DNA from: Bondarzewia mesenterica | Taxonomy: Eukaryota; Basidiomycota; Agaricomycetes; Russulales; Bondarzewiaceae | NCBI GenBank assembly: GCA_004802705.1 | Contig: SGPL01000062.1 | Location: 6,398 to 70,397 of the forward strand | DNA length: 64,000 nt | Direction: 5' to 3' | In this document: positions 45,064 to 57,723 of the stretch, piece by piece | Position numbering within the stretch: position 1 is the first letter of the stretch | Layout: each line of letters opens with the position of its first letter | The notes under the pieces: generated by a model | Database searches by the model: none | What the model was told of the DNA's origin: nothing | The model's input: only the letters and a program-made list of their open reading frames with translations | Position numbers and translations under genes: made by a program

Positions 45064-46916
45064 ATGGCCAATGCAACCACACCCGCTGATATTCCCGTAG
45101 CCGTCTTGAAAGAAATCATCGCAGAAGTTCGCAATACCCAGGCAAGCAGATACAACATGCGTGTGTACATTTTCTATCAGCATTAGACCGAAACGTTGAT
45201 ACTCACATATTATGGACGTGTTTAGTGGCTCTTTCCGTGCTCTATGTATATGATACTAGTAAGTTAGAATACACGGTCTTTATGGCACAATGCCTGACTG
45301 GATCTTTCTGGTGGATTTAGTCATCACACTGGGGCAGGAGGTGAGTGGCCCTTAATTTGGCAGCCTGCGATAAGTTATGAAAATAATCACACAGATTGAG
45401 CTCATATGGGTAGGTTGTTATCTCTCAAGTTTCTCGCTTAAGCAGTCTCATCGTTCGTGCGACTTAGATGAAACCAATGTCCCTGCTTAAAGTCCTATAT
45501 CTTCTGGTGAGCGTGACCTTGCAGCTCAGATTTCCAATGTACATGACACCTTTCATATAGAACCGCTATCTGAACCTATTTTCGAGCATGTGAGCGATCC
45601 CCAAATGGATTGCTTGGTTTTAGCAGCAATGACATCTTTGCTGCTTACAGCTTCAACTCAAGCGGTGAGTTTCAATTGTCCTCGTCAGCCACCAGTACAT
45701 GAATTAATGCATTGAACAGTGTATCTGTATCGCGGAACTAATATGAAAAACTCGGTATGTTGCTGACTATGCATCGTCGATACTTTCTGCTTACTTTATA
45801 TCTTTGCATGTAGCTGTACGTCTGCCATGACTCTGCATTCTTGCTGTTACTGAACTCCTTTTTTTAGATGTCGGATCATGTTTCTCGTTTATTGGCCATT
45901 AAATCTGACATCTTCATCAGGTGCTGGTTGGATGAAGTATCAGAGTGGAATGGCATTGGTGATTTTGGCCATTATTGAAGGCACGCGGACCACTATGATA
46001 TCTCACACGATACCAATGACAGTTTCGTCCGCTAGTCATCCTTATTATCCGCGTCTGGGGTATATACGAGCGCAGCAGATGGATCCTCATTGTCTCAGCT
46101 GTGTTTGGGACGGCTGCACATGCGTCGAGCGCTGTGATCATGGGGATCAGCCTGAATTATTCACCAAGTAAGTGTTTCTCAAAGAGTCCCGGAATTGAGT
46201 ATTGATCTCTTCGCCAGTCATCTCTCAACCTGCTCCTGGATTTGTTGTGTGTTCGATCACGACACCTTCGTACGTGTCTTGATTTTCTTGTCCAATGAGG
46301 AACTCCGGTCTGAAAGCTATGAAGATACTTTGCTGCGTATTGGATACCCGTTCTTGCTTTTGACAGTACTCTGTTTGCCCTTATGCTTTGGAAGGGTTGG
46401 CAGAATCTGCGCAAAGACAAGATCACGATGGTATCTGGGACTAGTGGGCGGCAGCTAGCGAATCTGCTTGTGCGAGATTCCATTATGTATTATCTCTTGT
46501 AAGTCGCTCAATCGATGATCTTGGAATTTCTTAGAAGACCTCATGTTTCCAGCATCAACGCCGTTTACGCTATGGATGCGGCCATGTGGTATTGGGCGGA
46601 CGTGCGTTGCTCATTCCAATCTGACACTGAGTTGCTTATGAACGTCGATACACAGCCAACATTAATCGAGGCTGCTGCAGTCTACGGACTATACTTACCG
46701 TCCGTCATGGCCGGTAAGCTGCTTCTCAACATCAGGGATGAGCTACACAATGAGGATGCAGAGAGGACGGACATCATTGAGCTGTCGATGTTCGAAACTG
46801 CAGCCCCTCGATCCCACACGGGCATCTCTCACCAAAGTACCGCAAGCGTGCAAGCTGATCCTGGTCTGCAGGGCCAATGGGATGAATGGGGAAAGGGCAC
46901 TACTATAGTCTGGTGA
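45064..46916 (+). CDS. DUF6533-type multi-pass membrane protein
   Basis: A many-exon gene typical of agaricomycete DUF6533 proteins. After MANATTPADIPVAVLKEIIA and RYNML the spliced exons read ALSVLYVYDTIITLGQEIEL, then IWMKPMSLLKVLYLLNRYLN. This acidic-loop pattern, in front of a run of membrane segments, is the domain signature. Several exons are tiny: LGQE and IELIW sit on separate exons of about 20 and 15 nt. Further membrane segments lie at 45,880-46,460 (YQSGMALVILAIIEGTRT; LMLWKGWQNLRKDKITMV) and the last exon has PSVMAGKLLLNIRDELHNED. The tail is cytosolic, ending GKGTTIVW. Function unknown in this family; position inside the polyketide cluster suggests sensing or export at most. Confidence 0.72.
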
Positions 46917-47093
46917 ACGCCTGAGGCGTTTGATTACTGCTTTAAAGCACAAGAAACTGAATTTCCCGTCTTGTACATCACGTATTTTTCTTGATTGAAA
47001 TTCGACGCTCGGTTAGGCAGAAAGTTGCTGACAACTGTGCAGCAGATTTAGCATAAGCACCTATCATCGAGACGGGACGTTCAACCGTGTTCA

Positions 47094-47150
47094 ATGCTGA
47101 GCGCTGAACGTTGACCGTTGAACGTTGAGCGCCGAATGTTCGAGCTCAGC
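47094..47150. repeat. GAACGTT-type repeat array inside a GCTGAGC/GCTCAGC inverted repeat
   Basis: GCTGAACGTTGACCGTTGAA followed by CGTTGAGCG. Units of GAACGTTGA repeat two to three times, and the outer GCTGAGC and GAGCTCAGC are inverted. It lies about 930-990 bp before the polyketide synthase start. Confidence 0.5.
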
Positions 47151-48079
47151 AAAATGATGAACATGCTCTGATGTATCTACTGATCATCACCCCAAGTTAT
47201 ATGTTCCGTTCTAACTTTTGACCGACTTTCTGATTGATCATGCGAGTAAACTCAGATGAATGGTCCATATCTAGCACGTCGTATGGCTGTTCACCGCAGA
47301 TAGAGTCATCATGGCCTCCTGGCGACTCGGGCGCATGATCAAATGCTCACATTCTGGCAGTTGCATCCTAGTGCTATATTGGGGACCCGATCGCGACCTG
47401 CTTTAGATCGAGATCGCGCCGTCTGCACTGCGAATTTGGAAGGTTCTTTCCCAGGAAATATTGCGAACGAAACCTGTTTTAGGAGATAAATTCTTCTATA
47501 GACGTCGTATACTGTCCACCAAACACCAGCTTATCCCCATGGCGTCCAAAAGATCACAAGTCTAGTACACGATACAACTGAGCGCTGCGCAGTCGTCCTT
47601 GCATTTTTACTGTCATGAGACGATCATCCTTCCTTCCACTGTTTATCGGACCAGTAGCGCCTCCTCATGGTGGATATCCCAGTCACCCGTAGAGTCGCTC
47701 TATCCACCTAGGGTGGGAGTGGACTTGGCCCAGCCTGTTCGTTAATGGTAAGCCATGATTTTCCTTCTGTATCACCAACAGTACAAGGGAGAATCTTCGT
47801 CATTACGTGCATGGCGTGGAAAAATATCGATTTAACCGTTATCGTGTAATCGGTCTTTGCGGCCACCTAATGGTGGACTGACCGTGACCATCAGCTGCGG
47901 CGTCAACTACTACAGGAATGTCTTGTTCTAACCATCAGGCCTCACGCCTCAGGGTACATGCATCTTTCATCTTTTGGGGTCTTGATGCCCTCCAGCACAC
48001 TGGCTGTTTCTCAATATAAGGATACGGTCTTCAAGCCAAGCTTGCGAGGTCGTCACTTTCCACAGGACTTGTATACATC
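47151..48079. other. Upstream region of the polyketide synthase gene
   Basis: About 0.93 kb without a coding ORF. It should hold the promoter. No TATA box is obvious within 100 bp of the ATG. Confidence 0.35.
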
Positions 48080-51000
48080 ATGACCAACTCTTGCGAAATT
48101 GAGTTCCATGGCCTTAAACCGGTCGCAATTGTGAGTTATCCCTTTGACGATATCCTATCATGTTTGAAGACTCCTCGAATTTCTTTAGGTAGGAATTGCC
48201 GCAGACTTTCCAAGCGGTCGTCACTCGGACACAAACCTCAATCACGAAGATTTTTTTCAGTTTCTTCTCCAGCGGCTTGATGCCTATGAAAAGATACCCT
48301 CGGACAGATTTAACGTCGACTCGTCAGTTCATCTTGTGTCTCCTTGTCAAGTAAGCTAGACTGACTGCGATCACAGCTGGAAAGGTCAAGGTCCTGGTCG
48401 AGTCATCACGACCGGCGGCGCTTTTCTCAAGAATATTTCTCTCTTCGACCACTTGGAGTTCGGTATCACCGCGAAGGATGCAAAGAGTATGGCCGTCAGC
48501 ACACGCAAGCTCATCGAGCTCTCATTTCTGGCTCTGCTGGACTCTGGCATGGATTATAGGGGGCGAAACGTAGGGTGTTTTATGTCTGGCGTTCCTTTTG
48601 ATCTGTTGACCATTGCTGATGCTGTGCGTATTCCAAATGTTTCATTTTTACGTGTGCTAACGTATAGTTGTAGGATGAATTTGATGCAAGAGGATCTTTT
48701 GCCGGTGGATCTTTTACGATTGCAAACAGAGTCTCATATCACCTCGACTTACTGGGTTAGTTTCTCGCATTGTTCAGCCCTCTCACCTTAAACAATGAAA
48801 TTGTCTTCAGGCCCGTCCGTACCCACGGATACAGCCTGCAGCTCGAGTATGACTGCTCTGCACTTGGCAGTCCAGGCACTTCGCGCTGGGGATTGCGAGT
48901 CGGCAGTTGTTGGAGGATGCCAACTCAATCATCGGTACGATATGAAGCTCATCTTTGTACGCAGTCACATACTGAACCTGTCTCAAGCTTTATAGATTGG
49001 ATACAGTACAGCCAGGGCTCAATTCTTGCACCGGATGGGAAGTGCAAGCCTTTTGATTCTTCCGCTGATGGGTCCGTATTAATTACACGTCCGATTTTCT
49101 CACATAAACTAATCATATGAGGTGTAATACAGGTTTCCACGGGGGGAAGGAGCTGCGGTGATAGTCGTCAAGCTACTGGAGGACGCCCTTCGAGACGAAG
49201 ACTATATCTATGCATCAGTAAGCCCTTCAAAATGTGCTTGAGCTTTCGACTCTTATGTGGACTCTCAATCCGTGCAGATACTTGGTACCGCGATCAATTC
49301 TAACGGCTCCGCTGCCCCTGTCAATGCTCCCGTTGCTGAAGGTCAAGCCGATGCTATGCGTCGCGCTTACAAGGGAATCAAGCGGAAACCTGCGGAAGTT
49401 GATTTCATAGAGCTTCATGCTACTGGTACCGCTTATTTTCTGAGAAATCCTTGTGGCTATTGATCGAGGTAATATCTAGGAACTGCCGCCGGCGACCCGA
49501 TCGAGGCCAATTGGGTGGGCGAGAAGTTCAAAAGGAGCGGAGAGCTGCTTGTCGGTAGTGTCAAAGGCAACATTGGGTAGGTACTCTTTGATCAAGGTAT
49601 GACTCTGCTAAATGCAATACATAAAAACTAGGCACCTCGAAATCGCGGCCTTCCTGGCGTCCTTATCGAAAGTCTGCTCAATCTTCAAATACGGCGTAAT
49701 TCCTCCAAATGCGAATCTGACTACCCTCAACCCTTCCATCAAATGGGATGAGTATCGGCTTCGCGTTCCGACCGAGACCACTCGTTTACAGCTACACTGC
49801 CTTGACAGACCACCGTTGGTCTCGATGTGCAGTTCAGGTATCGGAGGTTCTAATGGACACGCCGTTGTTGAAGGTCCACCTCTCATTCCCCCCTATCAAA
49901 CGAGAGAACCCAACGCTCCCGTTTTAATCCTTGCGGGAGGCCTTACACCCCGTTCGGCAACCCTTGTTACTGACGACCTGGACAAACTTGTGTCTGAGTC
50001 GGCTGATATCCTCGCCATCGCAACGATATGCGGACGGCGCTTTCGCCAAATGACTTGGCGCTCATTCTCCATCAGATTGCCAAATCGTTGTGCCGACGTC
50101 AAATTCATGCAACCGGTCTTGGTGCCACGGGTTAAATCTCCTATAGTCTTTGTAATTGCTGGACAAGGACCACAGCACATCCACAGTGCGCACCATCTAC
50201 TAGTTGATATGTCCTTGTGAGCTGATGACTGGAAGCAGTGGGCCGTCAGCTATTTCAAACGTATCCCGTTTTCCGTGAGAGTATCTTGTCAATGGACCAG
50301 ATTTTTGAGAATGTCACCGGTTATTCCCTCATTGGACGTACCGGGATTTTTACAGATGGCAGCACCTCTACTTCCTTATCCGACGTTTGGCCTATTACAA
50401 CAATTCTACCTGCCCTTGCAATGCTGCAAATGGCCCTCATCGACCTTTTACGCAGCGTCGGCGTCATACCGGACGTAGTCATCGGTCATTCTGCCGGTGA
50501 AACTGTGACTCTATACGCTTCTGGCTCAAGCTCAAAGGCCATGGCCTTGGAACTCGCTATTGCACGAGGCATAGCCATGTCTGTGGCTGCTGAATGCGGT
50601 GGTACCATGGCCGCAGTGTCTTGTACTCCGGCCGAGGCTGAAGATATGATCAACATGGTTGTGGGGCCAGATTCTGAAGGCAAGGTCGAGATCGCCTGCC
50701 TTAACGCACCGGACGCCGTCGCGCTAGCGGGATTGGAAACTTACATTGATCTGGTGCTCGACGTCGCCCAACAAAGAGGCTTCTTTGCTCGCAAAATCCG
50801 GACTCGTGTACCTGTTCATTCATCGCTCATGGACAGGTGTCGCTCCACATACGTCGAGTCGGTCGAGGCAGTATTCGCTCGCTATCCTGAACGGCATATC
50901 CCCCAGATTCCGACATTTTCCACGTTGACCGGGACTCGATGGGAGGAGCCGTTCTCCGCCGATTACTTTTGGCAGAACACCCGCAGGCCTGTACTCTTTG

Positions 51001-54000
51001 ATCATGCTATTTCATCCATTCTGAAGCAATTTCCGACCGCAAACTTCGTCGAAATCGGCCCTCACCCAGCTTTATCGTTGTACATCGCCAACATTGGTGC
51101 AGCGCCTGGCTCTGTTCTTTGTCCCATGCGCCGTTCAAAAATTGCCGGACCATACGAAGAGGCATGCACTTTTCTGAAGACCCTTGGTCGTTTGGCTGTT
51201 CTGGGTTACAACTCTCTGAATATTGCCTCTTTGACTGGATGTTCGTTTTCTAGTGTTGACATTCGCCTGCCAGCTTATCCGTTTGCTCCAAAACATGTTC
51301 CATATTACCCCGAATCGTCCCGTATTGTCGCTCGACAAATGGCTGGTTGCAATGGACCCCTCAATCGGAAGGATTTGAGAATTAGTGCCCAGATTCACAC
51401 TGATCTTGCTCAACATGTGATTCGAGGTGAGCCGATAATGCCAGCAGCTGGGTATTTGGAAATGGTGCGCTCTTTTCGATACTCAACGTCGACATAATCA
51501 CTTGACAAAGCTTGAAAGGTATTCGAATTTGGTGCTCGAGTCCTCCGAGACGTCAACTTTCGAGCCATGATGGCTCTGCCAACCGACAATGCACTACATG
51601 TTGACATCGAAGTTGATGAATTCCGTTGGAAAGTAAGCTCTCGACTTCCGGGTCGTCATGAAACTGGCCACGCAGCGGTAAGAATTCGCTAAATTTTACC
51701 TTCCTTGAAATAGGGGACTGACCAGTTTTCCCGATATGAAGGGCACCCGACTCCATGCAGATGGCTATATGTCGCTTAGTCCATCTCAGGACTATTATGA
51801 TAATCTGGATATTAAAGCTATTCAAAGACGATGCACTCCTCTTAACGCTGCTAGTAGGTCTTCGTGATTTCCCAATTCTGTATGCCGTTTGCGATGAGGA
51901 TTAATTTCATGTCGCAGGATTCTATGAAACCCTCGCGTATTTCGCGCAGTATGGTCCTATATTTCGCCGAGTTATAGCCTGTTTCACGGGCGAAGACGAG
52001 GCACTTGTCCAAGTCCGTGGCACAGATGTAGACCTCCTGAAGTGAGCATAAATCTGTATTATGCAACGTGCACCGGGACATCTGATCAATTTCGTCCTCC
52101 AGTCTACGAGCATACGTGATCCACCCTGCTGTCCTCGATGCTTGTCTGCACGTAATGGTTCACCCCGCCTTTTCCGGCAATGCAGATCGAAACATCTACT
52201 ATTTGCCGTCTCGTATTGAATCTGTCGTGCTGCATACACCGCGTGATGTAGTCGCCTTCCCAGAAACCGTTTACACACATGCAGTTTTTCGAGAGTGGAA
52301 CCCAGGTGAGTCTCAGTTTGGCATTCTATTGGGCGATCTGTAGGTGAATGACCCATTCTTTACGCATAGATAGTCTCTTGTTTGACCTCACTATCACAGA
52401 TGACGCTGGTTATCGTCTCTGTACACTAACTGGATTCCAGGTCGCGAGGCATGAAATCACCATGGCTCCTGCCGTTCTCTCTACACGATACGACATTGTC
52501 CTCGAGCCTACCGGTATAAATGTAGGTGCATCTGAGGTGCATCGAGATCATCTAAAGTTACTAAGTTCCCAACTGACTAACTCCATGCAGCTGTCGGATA
52601 CATATTCAAGAGATCTGCCGGAGGCTGACTCCTTAAACCCTCTAGTGCTCGTTTTCACATTGGGCGAAGAAATGGAATTGCAGAAGCTTCTCCGTCAAGT
52701 TGACTTCGTTCGGTACCCGACAATATGGCTCGAAGCCACCTACGGCATGGATATTGCCGCTGCTCGCGGATTCTCTAGGTCCCTGAGAAAAGAGTTGTTC
52801 CATGTGCGGATACAATTGGTCACTTTCGACACGGTTTGGCCGGCGGAGAAACGCAGAACTATCATCTTTCGGCTCTCAGAGATGGATGCCCTGGAGGAGG
52901 AAGTCCACGTCGACTGTATCGGGAACATCTTTGTCCCGAGGCTTGTGCCTTTGCCTTCACCTATCGCACAGTCCTTCGACCCCAGAGTGTGTTGGGTTTA
53001 CGATGAGGGGTGCCTCATGCACCTATGTATGCCTTCCATCTCAGACCAGCAAGTCCTCATACAGATCTCATCCTGCTCTCCTGCTGAGGCTGGAATGTGG
53101 GGTTTCGTTGGCCGCATTGTTGGTACCGGAACAACATCTTGGTCACTAGGAACTACTGTAGCAGGAGTTACAGACGCCCCCATATCAAACTTTGCGCGTT
53201 CACGAGGGCCGCATCTGCTATGTCGAAAATGCGATGGATGCAGACAAGATTGCGAGCACCATTCTCGCCGCCATTGTCGCGATTCTCGCCATAGGCGGAG
53301 GTGCTATTGATGAACCGATGCGCTTGCGAGGCAAACCCATCCTCGTTACGAACGGTGACTCAGTTATTGGCCAAGCTTTACTCTGGATATTGTCTTGTCT
53401 TGGACTTCAGTCAAAGTCGATCCCCAGCGTAATTCAGCTCAGCGATTTATCTCTTGTTCTTGCTAGCGATATCATCATTTCCGGATTTATGGGAGCCGAC
53501 AGCCAATTCCTTCGTAGTGCCGCCTCGCCTTCCACTCGTCTCTTTCTCTGGAACGATCCGTTGGTTGGAGTACGCCGGACAATATCAGGAGACCCATGGG
53601 CGGCCGGCGATGCTTTACGAAAGATACTGCCGAAGCTCCCGCACGTTCCGCCAGAGGTCGCACATCAGTCGGTCGAGCCAAGTCGACGGATCCCAGACGG
53701 GATCCAAGTGACGTCGTCGTCTTTGTTCCATCCTCAGAAAGCGTACGTTCTTGTTGGCGGAATCGGCTCCCTCGGTATTCACTGCGCTTTATGGATGTAC
53801 GAGGTCAGCAATTCGTCTTGGTGCATTCACGTTCGCTATTCTAATCTAAATGCCTATTGCCTATCCGAAGAACGGAGCGCGCAATCTCGTCTTGACTTCT
53901 CGGTCTGGCAAGAAATCCCTTTTGCGAACCAAGAATGTCATTGCGACTCGCATGTTGAGCTATTTGGAACGCCTTCCTGACATTCAGATCCGCATGGAAA

Positions 54001-54944
54001 TTTGTGATTCCACATCGTCAACAGCGATGACTGAACTGTTCACATCCATAAGTGATCGGATAGGGGGCGTCATTCTCATGTCGGTCGTTTTGGCAGATCG
54101 ACTATTTGTCGACGCTCAAACCAAGGAATCGTATGAGATGGCCTTTCACCCAAAACGAGACACCATCCAAGCTTTGGAGGTTGCCTACAATATCAACCAG
54201 CTGGATTTCTTGATCGCGATATCTTCAGCGTCGATCTTTGGAAACGCGGGGCAGACTAATTATGCGAGGTGCGCGGCACAGGCTCCACGAGTCCAGACTG
54301 ACGTGATTCACGTAGCTAATCCCCCAGTGCAAACTCACTTGTCGACGAGATGTTACGCCCGTACAGGAACGCATTTTCGCTGGTGGCTCCTGCTATCGTT
54401 GATAGCTCGACTGTGGCACAGACGGAAGACTTATGGCATGATACTCGACTAGCTCATTGGGTATCCTGGGCGATGTCCAGTCGACGTGAGTCCATATCTT
54501 CGCTGTGCCCGGTGTGTCTTTTCTCATTTTTTGTTTCATTTTATTCCAGAGGTATGCGATTGCATTGGGGATGGCATTCGCATGCTGGAAAATCAAGAAT
54601 TCTGGCTTTATATTCCGGAGTTTAATTGGTTTTGCATGCAGCGAGACTTCGGAAGTTCGCCACTGTACAATCATTTAGTCAAGACTCCAGAGGCGGTCTC
54701 GACCATATACGAAGAAGATTCCATTATGTCCCTTCAGGACCTCGTCTTGCAGTTCTTGGACGTCGACCCCGTTGACTTTTCTCCGGAGATGCCTCTCACA
54801 GCTTACGGTCTCGACTCCCTGTCCGCAGGACGACTCTCATACGCGTTGAAACGCTACATTTCGATCACACAAGTTCAGCTCCTGGCTGATATCAGCTTCG
54901 ATAATTTGATGGAGCGTATGGAGAAGTGTCAACCACAGGACTAA
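48080..54944 (+). CDS. Reducing type I polyketide synthase (KS-AT-DH-degenerate ER-KR-ACP)
   Basis: Multidomain PKS cut by about 20 short introns. KS: active-site Cys in [20 protein letters not shown] and the histidines in ELHATGT and [21 protein letters not shown] joined by an intron to [12 protein letters not shown], active Ser in VIGHSAGE, C-terminal [24 protein letters not shown] (HxxxGxxxxP) and [10 protein letters not shown] (Asp of the DxxxQ/H pair). Then a stretch of about 500 residues with ER-like sequence ([14 protein letters not shown]) but no clear NADPH motif. [31 protein letters not shown], then an intron joining to SANSLVDEM, so Tyr and Asn of the catalytic set are restored. 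ACP: Ser in [13 protein letters not shown]. No methyltransferase or thioesterase is visible. Stop 54942-54944. Confidence 0.93.
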
Positions 54945-55832
54945 GGAAGTCAGTATATGCTGAGTTTTGTATCCATTGCCGTTGATTACATTTGTTCGAA
55001 TGTGCATCTGTAGATACCATCAAGAGTTTGACAGTCTTCAGTGCACCATGTATCGTAATTACTACGTGCATGATTATCTTGGTCTTTCCATCCTACTACC
55101 ATGTTGTGTGACAGATATGCAGGCAAGCCCACCGCATGAGGAAAACTACACTTGCTTTTCCCTGACTTCCAGAGGTACCTATGGTCGTTCTACCTGTGGA
55201 GGTCTTACTGAACGGTTTACGAGGATGCTTTTATGCTTACGACTTGTCCCGGTATTCTGCATTAGATTATTTTCTTACTTTGAGTCCTCGGTTCTTACTT
55301 TCACCTGCTACTCAGATTGATTAGTGTTGGGCGCAGTGTGATCCAGAAGACACAGAGCGTAGGAAAAACTCAGTTGTCCCAACAATAGAGGACAACGACT
55401 ACTGTATTGTGCATTGCAAATTGTGCAGTACCTATAAGAAGACACGGAGCGTAAGAGAAACTAGGCGAAAATATGGGCCTCCGGATCTTCCTTGGCTTGA
55501 GGTCAGCCACAGGCTCAGCCTGCAATTCAGTCAATTGCACGCACCTCGTAAACCCCTTCACATACGCAAGCATTCAAATTTCAAATATTTCACCGCGACG
55601 ACTTTGAGTCTTGTCATTGATGGTGATGAGACGGAGTGAGACGGTCGGCCCGGGCGCCTGCGCGTGAGGTCACGATCACATGATTCTCGCTTTCGCGTCG
55701 CGTATCTGTAGCACGTGTTCTTACGGCACGTTGAACGTTTACTGGAGTTGCTCATACCGTCATACGGTTCTCCCTCTTCACAGTCAATTCACAGTCCATA
55801 CAAACTCATCACCCCGCCGAACAACTTCAGTA
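54945..55832. other. Spacer between the polyketide synthase and the pRiA4b-like gene
   Basis: About 0.89 kb. A 117-residue plus ORF at 54967-55320 has no domain; it may be 3' UTR. At 55669 TCACGATCAC resembles the ATCACGAT boxes in the cluster. Confidence 0.35.
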
Positions 55833-57424
55833 ATGCCAAAACGTGCAGAAAATCCTTTTCTTGATTCTTCTTCTCCCCCTACTCCTGCCAAGCGACCGTA
55901 CCTAGTTACACCTTTGAAGCCAAAATCTACCCCAAGAGCCTCTAGTTCTGTCCTCTCTACCCCATACACTCCTTACACCCCATACTCTGTATCTATCCCT
56001 TCCGACTCGCCCACGAACCCATTTGGATTCAAACATCGATCACAGAAGCTCACCTTGCCAAAATCGACGTCTTTCTCCAAGCATCTTGCTCTCCGTTTTC
56101 AGATTGTCAAGAGTCCCGAGCTGCCCGTCTTTCGACAACCACCGCCCCGCCCAAAATTTGGTCCTCAGCGAATTCGTAGAAATTTTGATGGGCCACCGCG
56201 AGGGGCACATTGATCGACAAGGGAAAGGCCGTTGGGAAACCAGAGGATGATCAGGTTCTGCCTTACGACGAACAGGGTATCTATCGCATCGTTCAAGTCC
56301 CACTTTCCTACAACTTCCGGCACCTTCATAAACTCATCCTCTTCATGTTCAACGGCGATCCAAATCCAAAATCAGCCTCTCGCTCACCTACCAAGCCAGG
56401 ATACCTCTTCGAGGCGCAGGACAAGGTGATTATGTGTGATCAACTGGAGAAACCAGGTCAGATCGAGAAGTCGAGGACATGGGCCAAACTCTCGCGCGCC
56501 CAAGATCCATATTACTCCGCCCAATCCATAATGGACTTGGTGGAGACCGCAGAGCAGGCCGATGCGTTGAAAGACGCGTTTGATGTAGAAGGGGACGACT
56601 GGAGATGGGAAGGCGAGGAGGATTTCACAATTGGCCATGTATGGACCACAAGAGGTGGCGATCTCGACCACGCTATCATCTATGTGAGTCTTGCCGCACT
56701 CTTCCTCTACTCGTCCCTCATCTCGTCACAGCATCACGATGCGAAAACCACGATCCATATTACTACGAATACGCAGCCCATCACAACACGCAAAGGCGTA
56801 GGCAACAAGCCGTTCGTCTTTCGCGCCTTTGGAGAGATCCATCTCGATCCTTCCTACGTCCCGCCTAAACCCAAACTCATATTTCCCTCTGTGGCAAAGT
56901 CCAAACCGGCCGCATCGTTACTGGGTAAGTCCACCTCACCGAACAAGGCGGGTGACACAGGTGCGTCGGAAGAGGAAGAGGACCAGGACCAGGAAGAGGA
57001 CTTTGACGGGGGGCTCGACACGCGCTGTTGGAATCGACCAGACAGCTTTGAACGTTTCATCGCGCTCGCTGCCGAAGCACCCGCACGACAGGACTCGCCG
57101 CCGTCGTCAACACCCGGGTTAGACGAGACAGACCCAGATTCGTCGTTCTCCTCTACCTATTCGTCGTCTCCCCTGCGTCTACCAGTCATCACGCCCGCGC
57201 CCGCGCTCGCCTTGACGCGATTCAGGGTAGACAGGGTGCAGCGGAGAATGAAGAAGTTGGTGGAAAAAGGTATCAAGGATGCTGAGGAAGAGGAAGCGAA
57301 GGAGCGCGCCGAGGAGGTTGACGAGTTGGATGAGGATGGGGAGGGGGAGGAGGTGACGGAGGTGAAGAAAACAAATTATAAAGGGAAGGATTGGGATCCG
57401 TTTGGGGACGAGGCAGAGATTTGA
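55833..57424 (+). CDS. Protein with a pRiA4b ORF-3-like domain, acidic C-terminus
   Basis: Exon 1 starts MPKRAENPFLDSSSPPTPAK, a disordered basic/proline-rich leader. A GT-AG intron at 56176-56243 (68 nt) restores frame and joins to DDQVLPYDEQGIYRIVQVPL, then SYNFRHLHKLILFMFNGDPN. YRIxxVPxxxTFxxLHxLI is the start of the pRiA4b-ORF3/Tnp-helper fold, followed by the DWRWEGEEDFTIGHVW strand. A second, 48-nt intron (gtgagt...cacag, about 56,682-56,729) is a multiple of three and stop-free, so retention keeps the frame. The last third is acidic with Glu/Asp runs, ending DWDPFGDEAEI. The fold call is moderate: the conserved hydrophobic spacing fits, but the family's function in fungi is unknown. 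Confidence 0.62.
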
Positions 57425-57468
57425 TTGCGGGTTTTCGTGCCGCTGAGTGTGCGTTTTTTTCTTTTCTG

Positions 57469-57495
57469 TTTTTTTTTTTTTTTTTTTTTTTTTTT
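57469..57495. repeat. T27 homopolymer
   Basis: Twenty-seven T, 45 bp after the stop codon of the upstream gene and 229 bp downstream of the convergent Hpm1 stop. Length in the assembly may vary. Confidence 0.75.
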
Positions 57496-57723
57496 GGAGA
57501 CCCTTGTTTGGTCTGGTATTACGAGAGCTTGTGAGTACACCGACGACGACACATCTGTATATTTTTCGATCATACGCATTGAACACGTCCACCTAGTTGA
57601 TCGATGTATTGATATCGCACAAGATCCTGGGCTCGCAACAGTTGGTGCACAATCACACTTCAACCTGGAAAGAATTCCTCAAACCAGATGGAGACACGTG
57701 TGGATCCGCCACGCTCACATTCT

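Noticed and set aside
56176..56243. Frameshift in the pRiA4b-like gene
   Set aside because: A 68-nt GT-AG intron restores the frame cleanly, so no frameshift is needed.
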